Source: Amyelois transitella (lineage: Eukaryota; Arthropoda; Insecta; Lepidoptera; Pyralidae). From it: DNA of 64,000 bases. Below the pieces are notes generated by a model. The model worked only from the letters and a program-made list of their open reading frames with translations, searched no databases and was not told where the DNA came from. The translations under genes were made by a program, and so were the position numbers. Position 1 is the first letter of the stretch, and every line of letters begins with the position of its first letter. The stretch spans positions 5,069,501 through 5,133,500 of the forward strand of contig NC_083525.1 in assembly GCF_032362555.1 (NCBI RefSeq), written 5' to 3'. This document shows, in pieces, positions 32,601 through 45,128 of the stretch.

Positions 32601-35600
32601 TTCAAATCTCTAAACCCATCGGTTCTGTCATCTGTTTATTGTTATGTTAGTTAATGTCCTCTTTTATTTATTTTGATGAATATAATAAATGCGAAGATAT
32701 TTTTGTTTGCAGCTCACCCGGCTCGGGTATTACAAGCTGGCGGCGGCCGTGCAAGCGGACACAGAGCAGCGCACGCGCAACGGCCTCCACCACCCATTTC
32801 CTAAAGAGATCAGGTCATTATCAATTCTATACATTAAAAATATAAAAAAACCAAAGTAACTCAATCACCGGTTACATAAAGTATAGAAATTATTTAAATC
32901 TCTTATTGCGTTAAATACTTATTCCATGATCTTATATCTTGAGAATATTGAAACACGAAACTGCAATAATAACGAAGGTAACAATAACAACAGAACACTA
33001 ATTATGTTGATGGCAAGAATAAAATAAAATATTACACTCATACAATTTCATAAGACTACCAGCGAATCAAACCGAATGAAAACTGAATATAATAACAACC
33101 TTAAAGTACATTAAACTTAAAAATTCCAAAACAAAATCCTCTCTCCTGTTATTTCGCTCATTATTCCGGACAGTTCAGAACGCGGGTTCAAATAGCGCGT
33201 TGTGATAGGCTCAACCGCTCTAATACTTTCGCGTTAAACAAAAAATGGACTCATGCGCAGATGCAGTGATAATGTTGAACTTATCAATTGTTTTGTGTAC
33301 AGGAGTAAAGCCGTAACAATGGATACAGATAGTCTGGTGCTGTGGCGGAGGCCCTTCACTACTATAGAATACTTCTTCAGGGAACTGTTCATATTGATCT
33401 CAAGCGGTATACAAAGGTATGTTGGTAAATAACTCAGAAAAAAAAATAATTAAAGAAAATATATTTGAAATCTTTTTATACACGTACAGTCAACAGCACA
33501 TCAATCTACCCAAATTACTGCAATATCAATTTAATACTGCAAATTCGCCATTATTACTCACTTACTTAGTAGTACCTTGCTTTTTATTCTATATTGAGGT
33601 TGTTATGCGTAGTATGAGATTATGTCTAATCTAAATTTTTTGTTTAACTTTTTTTATGTACTTTATAATTTAAAAAAAAATACTTTTCTCTTTTCAGACT
33701 ATTAGCGTACAGATTATTAGCATTAGCAGTAGTAGTTTTGACGGTTGCCACGGCGGCTTCTTACTACGTCAGTGGACCCCACCAGCACTATGTACAGGTT
33801 TGTTTAATAATTATTTACTTATTGCACTTAAATGCCACTTGAAATAAATGCTGAAAAAATTTGGCAAATTCTAGAAAGGTTCGGCACGTTTCAGAAAACC
33901 CGTGATATTTTTAAGTGAATTTAGATCCAAAGTATTACAATTAAGTCGCCTTGTTTGACGTCTATGGAAAAGTGATGATGTGGTCCTATCCTTTTTTTCT
34001 TTTAGTTTGGGGAACCACACGGCAACAGATATACAATATAAATTTTTATTATTTTTTTATTTTATATACAAAATAGGGATAGGCTAATAATATAATATAT
34101 AAGATACGGATAGGCTAATAATCTTAGATTTTTTCTTTTAGACGATAGTAACTATTGAAATCTCATTTCTATCATAAAGCCATACAGCTGAACATGGGCA
34201 CTCAGTCTTTTTCAGAACTTGGCTCTGTCTATCCCGCAAAGGATATAGACGTAATTATAAATATGTATGTACATAGGTATGTATATGTACTGCTATCATA
34301 AACAGGAAATATCTGCCAAGTCCATTGTTTGCTCTGCATGTTAGCGCTGAAAATTTTGTCACAAAAATAGTCAAAAAAAATTAACAGTCCAAAGAAATTC
34401 CGTCTAAAATATAAAGACCTAATAATATTCATTCCATTGCATTTTAGCGCTGGCGAAGTGAAACGATTGTACTAGTTAGAGGGAGCGTACATTTCTTATC
34501 GGACATAATACGGCGTAAATCCCATTGGGTCAATGTCAACAAACATTGATATTGCTCGTAATAATCATTATTTGCTTATATTTAGATTTTTTTACTTTTT
34601 TGTTATTAGAAATATCTATCAATTATCAACAATATGTAAAATGCTATATTTATTATCCGCCTGATAGAAAGAGGTGTGATCTAATATTTTAAAGGTACAA
34701 TTAATTAATAATAATTCACTTTTGTTTTGAAAATCCTGGAGTAGTATACATGTACAAAAACTAAGTTTTTCACATTTATGTAGTATCAATATAGGGAGAT
34801 TAAAGAGAAGTCTTTAACGTTATTCAAAAGAATTTTAAAGTACGTGGTAGTGGTTTTTGAGATATTCTCAATTTTGTAAAAATTTAAAATTCGCGGCGAA
34901 CATCTAGTTTATATTTGGAACATATGGTGACAGTCTTTTGTTTTTATTTAAGTATTGCACTCTATTCACAGTTGATGGTATCAACGCTGGCGTGGTGGGG
35001 ATGGTGGGTGGTGCTCGGTGTGTGCAGTTCGGTGGGTCTGGGCACAGGGCTGCACACTTTCCTACTGTACCTGGGCCCGCATATAGCGCGCGTCACGCTT
35101 GCGGCCTACGAGTGCGGCGCGTTGAACTTCCCTGAGCCGCCATATCCCAACGAGTAAGTCATTTTAGGGAGCCTGTAGGAGTGTTACTTTTTGTTAAAAA
35201 TTGACAAAGCTTACTATTATCACAATACAAAATTTTAGCGACACGCAGCGGTTATTTGTTACGTTGAATCTTAGCTTGTGAATAAACTGGTTTTAAAATT
35301 TGATTGATTATTCTTCTTCCTCTTGGCTTTAGTCTCGGTTGCATCCTCACCACTCTGAAAAGGAGCCCGGGGTATGCCTTTAGCCGTGGATCCTGGATTG
35401 GGTGTGTCAGGTTTTTACACAAAGCGACTCCCATATGACCTCCGCAACCTATGAGGGGAACCTAACAAACATTGCATCATGGTAACACATTTCTTACTGT
35501 GCAGGATTCCTCACGATGTTTTACCTCACCGTAGTAGCATCGGTATATACCTAAGTAGTCAAACGAACTGTAATACATATAATTTATATCTAATTTCAGC

Positions 35601-36952
35601 ATAATCTGCCCAACGGTCGCAGACCCCAACAACCCAGTGACAATATGGAACATAATGTCCAAAGTTCGCGTTGAGTCCATGATGTGGGGCATCGGGACTG
35701 CGCTGGGGGAACTCCCGCCATACTTCATGGCGCGGGCGGCGCGCCTGTCGGGCGGCGGAGTCGCCGAGTTGAACACTAATGATGATTCTAGGACTGGAAG
35801 GTGGGAATTGATGTTTTAGTGGAAATGGTCACAGGACCATTTATTGTTCAAGTTTTGTTGTATATAGTGTCGATTTTTGGATGGATACTCAATAATGTTC
35901 ACATACAGGTATAGAGTCCAAATGTAGGCGAGAACTGGACCCGTTTGCGGGAAACGGAACGTTTTGTTGATAAATAATATAAGATATTCTAAGATGGTCT
36001 TGGGTCTCAAATGTTTTCCTAAGTTAGAAACATCATTTTACATTTTGAAGCCAAACCTAGGGCCTCTGCGCCGAGAGACGTCTTTTTTTTCCTGTAAAAC
36101 TGAATTGCATGAATATTGTTTTATTTTTCAGAGCAAAAATAATGGTGCAAAAATTAGTGGAACGGGTCGGGTTTGCTGGCATCCTAGCGTGCGCGTCCGT
36201 TCCAAATCCACTTTTCGATTTGGCCGGGTTGACTTGCGGACATTTCCTGGTGCCTTTCTGGACGTTCTTTGGAGCGACGGTTATTGGAAAAGCTGTGATC
36301 AAGATGCATATACAGAAGATGTTCGTCATCATAGCATTCAATGAGACGCTAGTTACGTGAGTATTGCCGTATTCATACAAAATTGTAGAACGGACATTCC
36401 CTCAGATACTTCAACATTCTGAAGAGCGTGTTAATTAACACGTAAAGATTTTTTTACCTATTATTCGATCGACGGGAGTTTTTTTTTTTCTAAACTATTT
36501 GGAACAGAAATTGATTCAACCACCACTAATAAACAAACTGTCGTTATTGGTTTTAAATTAGATCCGAAGCATCTATATAGAATTTTTCATTATTTGTTTC
36601 TTTAGAAGGGATAATTTCTAATGGATTTTTTTTAAAGCATCTCTACCTCTGCTAAAAGCAATAAAACGGTTTTTTATTTTTAAATTTCAGCCAATTCCTC
36701 TCCTGGGTAGAGAGGATACCCTACGTGGGGCCCAAACTGGAAGCGCCATTGCTAGAATTCCTTCGCAACCAAAAATCTCGTCTTCACAAAAACGAAGGCG
36801 CACAAATAGATAATCAAGGCTCGGTGCTATCGAGTCTTCTAGAAAAATTCGTGTTAGCAATGGTGGTGTATTTCGTAGTGTCGATAGTGAATGCGCTTGC
36901 GCAGAATTATAGTAAACGCGTCGGCAAGAAGAAGGGCAAGAAGAGGGAATAG
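29678..36952 (+). CDS. Vmp1: vacuole membrane protein 1 (VMP1), autophagy/ER lipid scramblase
   Basis: Eight exons in phase: 29678-29866, 32713-32813, 33303-33416, 33698-33797, 34972-35153, 35600-35800, 36132-36356 and 36691-36952, giving 457 aa. Family blocks are almost unchanged from vertebrates: [60 protein letters not shown], then [20 protein letters not shown] and [15 protein letters not shown]. This is the VTT/DedA-type membrane core; VMP1 acts in the ER in autophagosome formation and lipid scrambling. Before the core, residues 39-67 read [27 protein letters not shown], which fits the SAP-motif pattern and is split by the first intron (2.85 kb). The protein ends KKRE, a possible dilysine ER-retrieval signal. 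The start is the first ATG of exon 1; no upstream in-frame ATG was seen. Confidence 0.96.
30499..30648. mobile_element. Tc1/mariner-type MITE
   Basis: About 150 bp bounded by TA, with inverted ends tacagtcagRgRt (tacagtcaga at 30501, cccctgactgta ending 30646). TA target and CAGT ends fit a non-autonomous mariner-like element. In Vmp1 intron 1. Confidence 0.6.
33945..34025 (-). repeat. SINE-A head fragment
   Basis: aagtcgccttgtttgacgtc and ggggaaccacacggcaa, in Vmp1 intron 4. Confidence 0.6.
34125..34275 (+). repeat. SINE-A tail fragment
   Basis: ttttagacgatagtaac, ggctctgtctatcccgcaa and agacgtaattataaatatgt: opposite orientation to the fragment 100 bp before it, so two separate insertions or an inversion. 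Confidence 0.6.
35310..35560 (-). repeat. SINE-B, well preserved
   Basis: Good reference copy: ggctttagtctcggttgcat, gagcccggggtatgcc, gtggatcctggattggg, tttttacacaaagcgactcc and gacctccgcaacctatgagg. In Vmp1 intron 5, ending about 40 bp before exon 6. Confidence 0.75.
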
Positions 36953-37633
36953 GGGTCGAAAAAGGGCGACGCTATTTGTGGATACGGTAAGTTTATTTGA
37001 CACACTATAAAAGATATTTATATATAGCATGTTTTGTCTGCAATTCGTATTTGAATAGTCGTATACTTATTGCAAATTTCATGAACACACTACATTTACA
37101 GGGTTGAAGGTCACAAAGTCCTAAGTGGAAGTTACATTCCAAAATTAACAAATATACAAACTCACTTTCGCATTTGAAATATTATTCGTGAAAGTATACC
37201 TAAGGACCACAGCCACCAAAGCATAACTGCCCAGGTTGCAATTGGAAACACTCAAATATAAGAGATATACCTAAGGATAATAACATATCGGCCTGTATTA
37301 CAAGCTTTGTGAGTTTGCATATCACAAAGAGAATAATTGTTTGGGAGATAAACTAATTATAAACTTTGAATAAAATTAATTAAAAAAAAAAAACATTTAA
37401 ACCCTCATTAAATCTGGTGTTTTAACTTAGCGTGAGACCTTGCCATGGGGTCAACTTTAGCGAATAACGTATATTGTCTAAATGCCTTCAGTTGTCGTCA
37501 AAAAATTGTCTGATATTTATTTTTTCGCCAATTTCATCTTGATACATTTATATGAACAAAAGTATACATCAAATTATAGGTCGTCGCCGCTTCACATCGG
37601 ATCGCGGTCGCCATCGGTAGTACTGCGCCGGTG

Positions 37634-37649
37634 CACGTGCACTCACGTG
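37634..37649. promoter_or_regulatory. paired CACGTG E-boxes
   Basis: CACGTG at 37634-37639 and TCACGTGA at 37643-37650, in a short GC-richer patch about 680 bp beyond the Vmp1 stop. Binding sites for bHLH factors have this form; no direct evidence of use. Confidence 0.25.
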
Positions 37650-39207
37650 ACATAGACAATTGTACCATAAACAATAATTTAAGTAAACCAGTCCAGACTC
37701 AGATACGCGTTATTCAGAATTACCTTTGTACTTCTAAAAGTAAACTAAGAGATATTTCTATTATGAAATAAAAATACATGTGTAAACGATTTACAATGGG
37801 AGCTCGTGATAATTTCAAATGTAATCGAAACCTTCAAGCTGTGATAAAAATCACATGGTTCATATGATAAAAATACTCTTAGAAGTCCAATAACTCTGAA
37901 TGAAGTGTAAATAGTAATAATGATTGGTAAAATTTATGGTTTTATTTGGGTTAGAAGGCCTTTGTTTTCTATCAATCTGCAGAGAGAATTGCAGAAATAT
38001 AAAACTAGTCTGTTTTTATTTCAAATCCTAAATAAACCCATAAATTTATGTTATTAGGTAATTTTATCTAACTTAAGATTATGGTTGAAAATATTTATTT
38101 ATTTCTCTATTTATTTACAGCAGCATGATTTTCAGTACTTAAGCGATATTTCGAAGATATATCACAGCTCAGTTTTAGCCAATCATTCATTATTTAGTTC
38201 TTAATAAGCTAAAGAGATGGTTGATACTTTGATAGAATTATTTATGTGTGGTGACTCTTTTATAGTCAAAAACTGAATAAAGGTTCTCTTTAGTGGTGTC
38301 ACAATCTAGAATATACCAATGGTAGAGAGAGACAGCATTTATTAATTTATTCGTCTTTCAATGGAGTCACTCTTCAATTAAAATAGTTTTTTAATATATG
38401 TGATTGACTTTTAATTTCAATGTTGGAGCTTAACATTGAAGAGGCTCGTAGCTAAGCTGTATAAAGCTTGTGTAAAAAGCAGCTGTATTCTTTATTATAC
38501 TTCTACAACCATAATTTATTATAAAGATGAATGTGTCAATGTATTTATTAAATAATATTATTACGTCAACAAAGACTCCTCTGAACGCTCAAGTTATCTA
38601 AATATTCACAAGAGGTAACTGACTGACTGAGACAACTTAAACTCCTGGGTACGGAAATAATTAACGCGGGCGGAGCCGCGGGCGTTCTTTAGTCGATCAA
38701 TACAAATGATTACTGGAGTTTAATGTATGAAAATTAAAACATTTGAATGAAAGTTTGAGCGTACAGGTGAGTCTAATTTTAAGATATTCAGCTATCGCCT
38801 GACCGAGATGATCTTGCCTTGAGGGTTTGTTATACCATTATGACCATCAAAACTAAATACCCAGTCACTATACTATGTACCTACTTCAGTTATATAATTT
38901 TATACTGGCTGGCTAAGCCACGCGTTGTTTTGAGTTGTTTTAAATTATCTTATTTTCAAGAAAAACAATGTTTCAGTTACAGTCAGTTTAGTAGTTTCAG
39001 AGTTTATTGATGACATCATTGTACCAGATTTTTTTGCGTGTTTTCCAAGACAAATATTACAGATACTAATTAGACCTCAACAGATTTCTTGTTTCATCTA
39101 CTCTCAATGATAGATGAGATGAAAAATCATACCTTGATTTTTCTGCGGGATGCTTCTAGTAATTCCCCTTTTGAGTCCTTTTGTGAGAAGAACTGCCTTT
39201 GTGACGC

Positions 39208-39299
39208 GCGACGCCGTTTTTTCACGCGGAAACGTTTTCCTTTTCATTTTGACTTAAAACAGGCCAGCGATATTTATCGCGCGATTAAAACGGCGTCGC
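39208..39299. repeat. GC-rich inverted repeat
   Basis: Perfect 13-bp arms gcgacgccgtttt (39208-39220) and inverted at 39287-39299, 66-bp loop. May be a small element end pair or a structured RNA; no other support. Confidence 0.55.
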
Positions 39300-39709
39300 A
39301 GGTGCCAAGCTATAGCGGTTGAATAATTTTTATTTTTAATTTGGTATACAAGTATGGCCACCTAAAATTTGAAGACATAGTTGGTGATATGGTTATTATA
39401 TATATTAAATGTGTAAGTATACTTAGATTATAATGTTCCGAAGTGATGGATATATTTAACGAATATATAAAAATAAAATATACCTAATAAAAGTAAAGTG
39501 CTCGGTGTTTAATGTAAGTTGATCATAAGAATGGCATACAGGAAAAAATGCTCATCCCGATTATACAATACTTTGACGTGTAGATTTCAAATGATAAGTT
39601 TTTTAAGTGTGTTTATAATTTTATGAACTGGCAACAAAAATGTCTATAGAATATTTTATTGCACAAAATGTGGGATGAACAAAGGTTAAACAAAACAATT
39701 AGTAGTTAA

Positions 39710-39825
39710 TTAATACATACATATAGTCACGTCTATATCCCTTGCGGGGTAGACAGAGCCAACAATCTAAAAAAGACTAATACGAGTAGGTCGCGTTCAG
39801 CTGTGTGGCTTAATAATAAAATTGA
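39710..39825 (-). repeat. SINE-A tail half
   Basis: tacatacatatagtcacg, ccttgcggggtagacagagc and gttcagctgtgtggc. Head half absent. Confidence 0.7.
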
Positions 39826-41520
39826 GAATTAATTAATCCATATTTATAATCATTAAATCTAACTTTTTTGTTCCCAGTAACTTTCGACAGCTAGTGAATG
39901 TACAGCCATGTTAAAAATAAATCAACTAAATAGAAATGTGTGCCAAATATTTGAATTTCTACTTTCACATTCGATCAAATAATTTGGTTTTTGTAAAAAC
40001 CGAACTACTTTAAATTGTTTTGTATGAGCTTTTAATATCTGAAACAAGTTGAGCTTGCCTGCGGTGACCATATTGGTTTTTTTTTATCTTTACTTCATAT
40101 ATGTGATTATTCCAAAAACTAATTTTAATTTCTGGTGCTGTTCCTATTTCTTTCTTATTCTGCAATAATTCACAAAATAACGTGTTCAATCCCTAGTTTG
40201 TTTACAATAGTAAACATATAATTTTGTGCACTAAGTTTTGGATGAAATGGAATGAGGAATGCATCTTATGTAATTACAAATTTCGTTACCGTTTTATAAC
40301 TAGTATCACTTTAATTTCGTAGTTTCACTAATTTCTATAAACAGTGTCTAGTTAATTTTGTCGGTTAGTTAGGTACTACAAATAAAGACAAAGCTAAAAG
40401 TAAGCAGAATGAGTTCAGTATTAACAAGGATTTTGAAATAGGAATGTTCAAAGTTTAACTAAAAAAATGTGATAATAAAGGTCATTGATGAAAATCATTT
40501 ACAATGGTACCAAACAAAAGTTTTTGCAACGGACTGTTATTAAACTTGTCAGAATGTAGGTATGCATTTGTGTGTTTGTCATGTTTACATCGCGTGTGTA
40601 ATGTTTTTGAGTTATTACATTCCATTTAGTGTGAATTTTAAACATAGAGTTGTGTTGCCACAATAAAATTGTTAGGAAGTTTTCGATTAGTCAATAGATT
40701 TGCACAAGTATACTCTTATGAGTTATTTACTACAACTATTTCTTTAGAGAACAATGGTAGATGTGTACCTAACCGATTATTTTTTAAATTTGGTACCTTA
40801 CTTAAAAGTCAGTGGTTGTTTTCTATAGGATTAGTTGTTTAGCGGAAGACAATTACGTAGGAAAATTGTGCTGTTTTATTAGTTAAGATGTAATATGTAA
40901 TTATTATTCATAATCTATTATTTTAACAGCAGATATGATTTGCTGCAAAAATTATTTACCAACCTAGAAAATACATAATATATAATCATGATGAGTTTTG
41001 TTTGGCACAGAATACTACCTATATTAGGCCACGGATTGTTTAATTTGATTTGTTTTTAAATTTTGTTGTGCATATTTTATTTTCGAGTTTGTTTAATGAA
41101 ATTACAATTTAATAGCATGGTTTATAGTGTGTAACTGTATAGTCATGTGGAGTGGTACATTTAGTACAAAATATTGTTTATAAAGTTTGTAAGTTTGAGG
41201 ATTCTTACTCCGAGAGCAATAAATAGAAAGAAAGCTAAGATCAAGTCTTTTTTTTATCCCTACTGGATCTGCTATAGCTGATACCCCGTTTTGCTTGCGT
41301 TTTGTTGGGTGAAGTCTGTTAACATTATGCCAAATATTGGTTAGGAATTCAACCGTCAACGATGTAGTTACAGAACATGAGAGATATTTTGTTAATTTTA
41401 TTATTCAGGAAGTTTTAGTTTGCTTTTTTTTTAAGAAGGAAGATGTGATAAATACTTTTTATAGAACTTACTGAAGAATGTAAAATGACACGTTTTTGAT
41501 GTATAGTTAAAACTTGAACA

Positions 41521-41811
41521 TACATACATATAGTCACGTCTATATCCCTTACGGGGTAGACAGAGCCAATAGTCCCGAAAAGACTGAATGGCCACGTTCA
41601 GCTGCTCGGCTTAATGATGGAATTGAGATCTACATAGTGACAGGTTGATAGCCCATCGCCTAAAAAAAAGGATCGCAACTTTTATAAGCCTATCCCTTAG
41701 TCGCCTTTTACGACATCCATGGGAAACAGATGGAGTGGTCTTATTCTTTTTTGTTTTGTATTTGTGCTGTTGTGTTAATTGTATGTGGCGGGATTGTATA
41801 CCACATGGCAC
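41521..41811 (-). repeat. SINE-A, near full-length, with target duplication
   Basis: Runs from tacatacatatagtcacg to accacatggca. aaacttgaaca flanks it on both sides (ending at 41520 and again ending near 41829). It lies 170 bp before the MRPS15 start. Confidence 0.75.
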
Positions 41812-41981
41812 CAATAAAAAACTTGAACAATAAAAATAATGTCTTTCTTAATTATTAAATCAGAGACACGAAAAAGTAAAAACACTTAGTGACAGCTGTC
41901 AACGTCATTATTTGCAGTTGCAGGTTTTAGGTTAGGATATTTTAGAAAGGAAACTAAATAATATTTGTAAAATCACCAAAA

Positions 41982-44154
41982 ATGTTACGTCGCACAATAT
42001 CTTGGGCAATTCAAACTAGGAGCATAAAGAACCAAGTTAAAGCTGAATGGGTGAGACCACCATATGTACCTGCTTACAAACCTGAAAGGTCCGGGGACTT
42101 GGAAGGTCTTCCCCCAATTCCAACTGAGGCAATAGCTAAAGAATATGCAGAATGCGATGAAATGAAAGAGTGAGTATTATTGAATTATTGAAATATAATA
42201 TAATGCGATGAAATGAAAGAGTGAGTATTATAATATAATAATAATTGAATTATAATAATAATTTCGGAATCTAAAGTAACATACTTACTTGCTCATGCAA
42301 CTTTACTTTCTTTAAAACTACATAGAGTAAATTTTTTGGTTAACTTATGCTACCATAAAATTTTGTGTGGTTATCAATTTATTATATATTAATAAAGGCA
42401 TTAAGTTATAGTTATACATATCTATGTACATAAAATCACTTTTCTTTCTTGGAGGGGTAGGCAATCTTTCCACTTGCCACATTCCCTGCATTGTATATTT
42501 TCGTTTCATTCACATGAAGTACAATACAGTTACAGTTATGATTACAGAATATACTGGGATTATAATGAGTACATACTGGTTGCATAGAATTAAGTAAATC
42601 TGCAACATGCAGACAGCCCCAATAAAAAAGATAAAGTGTTTTTTTTTTCTTTTCAGAGCATCAGAGGCAGTCAAAAAGATTTTCTCTGTAGCACATTTGG
42701 GGCAAAAAGAATACCATGCCTTGGTCATTAAGGAACTAATAGATCGAGTAAAACGGCACAATTATGATGATGACACGGAAGAAACTAAAAGTAAGTTCAT
42801 TTAGACAATAAAGGTTAGAGAATAAGTATAAATTGTGTAGTTTTCTTTTACATCCAAAAGATAAGATAGGAAAGAAAACTTGAGTGATTATTATAATAAG
42901 ATAGCATCTAAAATCATTAAAAAAATAAAAACTATTTGACAACTGAATTTTACTCTGTGGAACTGAATTCATCTTAGCACAATTTGATAGTAAAAAAGTT
43001 GGAAGGAACCTATTAAATTTTGATATTTCTTTCTATAGTTGCAAAATTTACTGGACAAATAAGATATCTTCAGAAGATTATGGAAAAAACTCCAAAAAAT
43101 GCAAAAGTAAAGGTAATATGGTATTTCTTATTTTTTTTTTAAGTTAGGTACATCCTTACTTCCATCTTGTGGAAAAAACATTCACATTTACATAAATTCA
43201 TCCTACTTGTTGTTGTGGCTGTTACAATTCGTTTTAGCTGAGCCCTTCACTATGGCCACAATTCAGTAGTTGCCAGTTCATATAATTAAATGTTTGCGCC
43301 TGTGACCTATGTGACTGACAAGTTAAACTTGAAATACAATGGGTGCATTAAAAAAAAAAGCATTTCCTCATTGTTGTTATGCTATAGATTATATAGAAAG
43401 ATGCGTGCCAACAAGTACAAAAAATCTCTCTTTTCTTTTTAATTTCTTCTAGCAAGCAGTTCAAGAACTAATTGACAAAAGGAAGAAACATCTTAAGTTT
43501 TTGCGTCAACATGATTACAAGAAATTTGAATGGCTATTGGAAAAACTCAACATTGAATACAAAGGTTTTCCAGAGTAAGTACAAACTATTTGATTAATGT
43601 ACTAGGTAATCATATCTATTTGTCACATGAAAAATTACTCTTTTGCGCAATTATTATGTTTGTATAACACTGCAAGAGTATAAAGCATATGCCTCAGAGT
43701 AACACGTCTATTATTTACGAACCAGCGGAGCCACAGACATACAACAGTAATATTTTTTCTTCCTTGTACAAAAAAAATTGCAGTAAAAATATTACCTAGT
43801 ATTAAAAAAAGTGTTTTCATTAAACAATTTTTCATTATTTTTAGATCTTATCATAAACTATCACGCAGAGAGTCACTAAGGAAACTTACGGAATTGCACT
43901 GTGAAGAAGTAAAAAGCAACAAACTCGCCGAATACCGGAACCTCCTAGAGAGCCAACAGGGGCCTTTCCTGAAGGAAAAGCTAGCTGCGTTGAAGTTCAT
44001 AAAGAGTGAACAAACAGAACTGAAACTACCTGTGACTGTGACAGACCAGGACATCAAGAAGGTTGAGAAACAGTTGGAAGAGTGGACAATAAGAGATGAG
44101 ATCAAACAACAAGCAAAGAAAAAGAAGAAGAATCTTGTGTTGGACTTGGAATGA
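41982..44154 (+). CDS. MRPS15: mitochondrial small ribosomal subunit protein uS15m
   Basis: Five exons in phase: 41982-42169, 42657-42790, 43039-43112, 43453-43574 and 43845-44154, giving 275 aa. The N-terminus (MLRRTISWAIQTRSIKN) is Arg-rich without acids, as in a mitochondrial import signal. The uS15 core is clear: HLGQKEYHALVIKELIDRV, IAKFTGQIRYLQKIMEKTPK, and the family signature LIDKRKKHLKFLRQHDYKKF followed by EWLLEKLNI. The C-terminal extension is charged and coiled-coil-like and ends in a lysine-rich stretch, as in animal MRPS15. The bacterial homologue binds 16S rRNA; here the partner would be mitochondrial 12S rRNA (inferred). A 20-base stretch around the exon 1 donor (aatgcgatgaaatgaaagag) is duplicated about 50 bp into intron 1. 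AATAAA follows the stop by 12 bases. Confidence 0.95.
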
Positions 44155-44165
44155 ATTTGGTAGCT

Positions 44166-44171
44166 AATAAA
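44166..44171 (+). other. poly(A) signal of MRPS15
   Basis: AATAAA 12 bases past the stop codon. Confidence 0.6.
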
Positions 44172-44534
44172 TGTAAATAGTGTGTAGAAGATATTTTATT
44201 TCAGTCTGAAGGGGAATCATCTAGATGAAAAATAATACAAATTAAATTTTAATAACATTTAATCTTACACAGTAAAAAATATCGATATGTAGTAAACTTG
44301 AGTTTAATAGTAAAAATATTCATACGAAATAAATTGAGCCAGTCAAATTTGGACGGAAAATGTACACAACATTTAAACTTAGCTTACGGAAGACAATCTT
44401 TATTACATTTACACAATAAAAAGACGAAGTTATGGCCATAACTAAAAGGCTAAGATTAAGGCATATTCTTTTAAAACTATGTCAGATCTAATAATGATGA
44501 TGAAAAGCTTTCTTGTCTAGCTTGAGCTGAAATG

Positions 44535-44793
44535 TATACATACATAAAATCACGTTTATATCCCCTGCAACAGTAAACAGAGCCAACAGTACTGAAAAGA
44601 CTGGTAGGCCACGTTCAGCTGTTTGGCTCAATGATAGAATTGTGATTCAAATAATGCCAGGTTGCTAGCCCATCGCCTAAAAATGCCTAGTTCATAAGCA
44701 TGGCTAAGGGATAGCCACCTTTTACGACATCCATTGTTAAGAAATGGAGTGGTCCTATTCTTTTTTCCGGTCCCAGGAACCACACGGCAATTA
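44535..44793 (-). repeat. SINE-A, near full-length
   Basis: tacatacataaaatcacg, cagagccaacagtactg, cttttacgacatcc and ggaaccacacggca, between the convergent MRPS15 and Dlish genes. No sure target duplication. Confidence 0.8.
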
Positions 44794-45128
44794 AAATACA
44801 AATTAAATTTATCAATTATTGATTCTTTATAAATTAACAGTTCTGTTCAAAACTTAACAGAAGAAGTTTGCAGTTAATTTTACTCATACTCAGCGAAAGA
44901 CTGTCGCTGTCCCATTTCACGTCATAATTCAAAGCCCTAGTTAAAATTAACGTTGAGTGTGCCATGCAAGGGGCAGAGATTCCAGCATGCGAGTATTGTA
45001 TTTTTTAAATATTTTTCTGCGCTTTAGGGTCTACTCTTTCTGCGTCAATTGTAGCATAGTCATAGAAAATCATATTATAGTACCACATATTTGTATCTGT
45101 ACGAGTATAGTGGTTTGATATTCCTTAG

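Larger units (their letters stand above)
36953..41981. other. spacer between Vmp1 and MRPS15
   Basis: 5 kb with no gene I can support. AATAAA at 37369-37374 may end Vmp1 transcripts. Also present: paired CACGTG boxes (37634, 37644), a GC hairpin (39208-39299) and two SINE-A copies. Short open frames at 38819 and 39089 lack any gene support. Confidence 0.5.

Noticed and set aside
39089-39322. 77-codon plus-strand frame
   Set aside because: Protein-like in places, but it overlaps a hairpin and has no exon context; left as a finding on the hairpin only.
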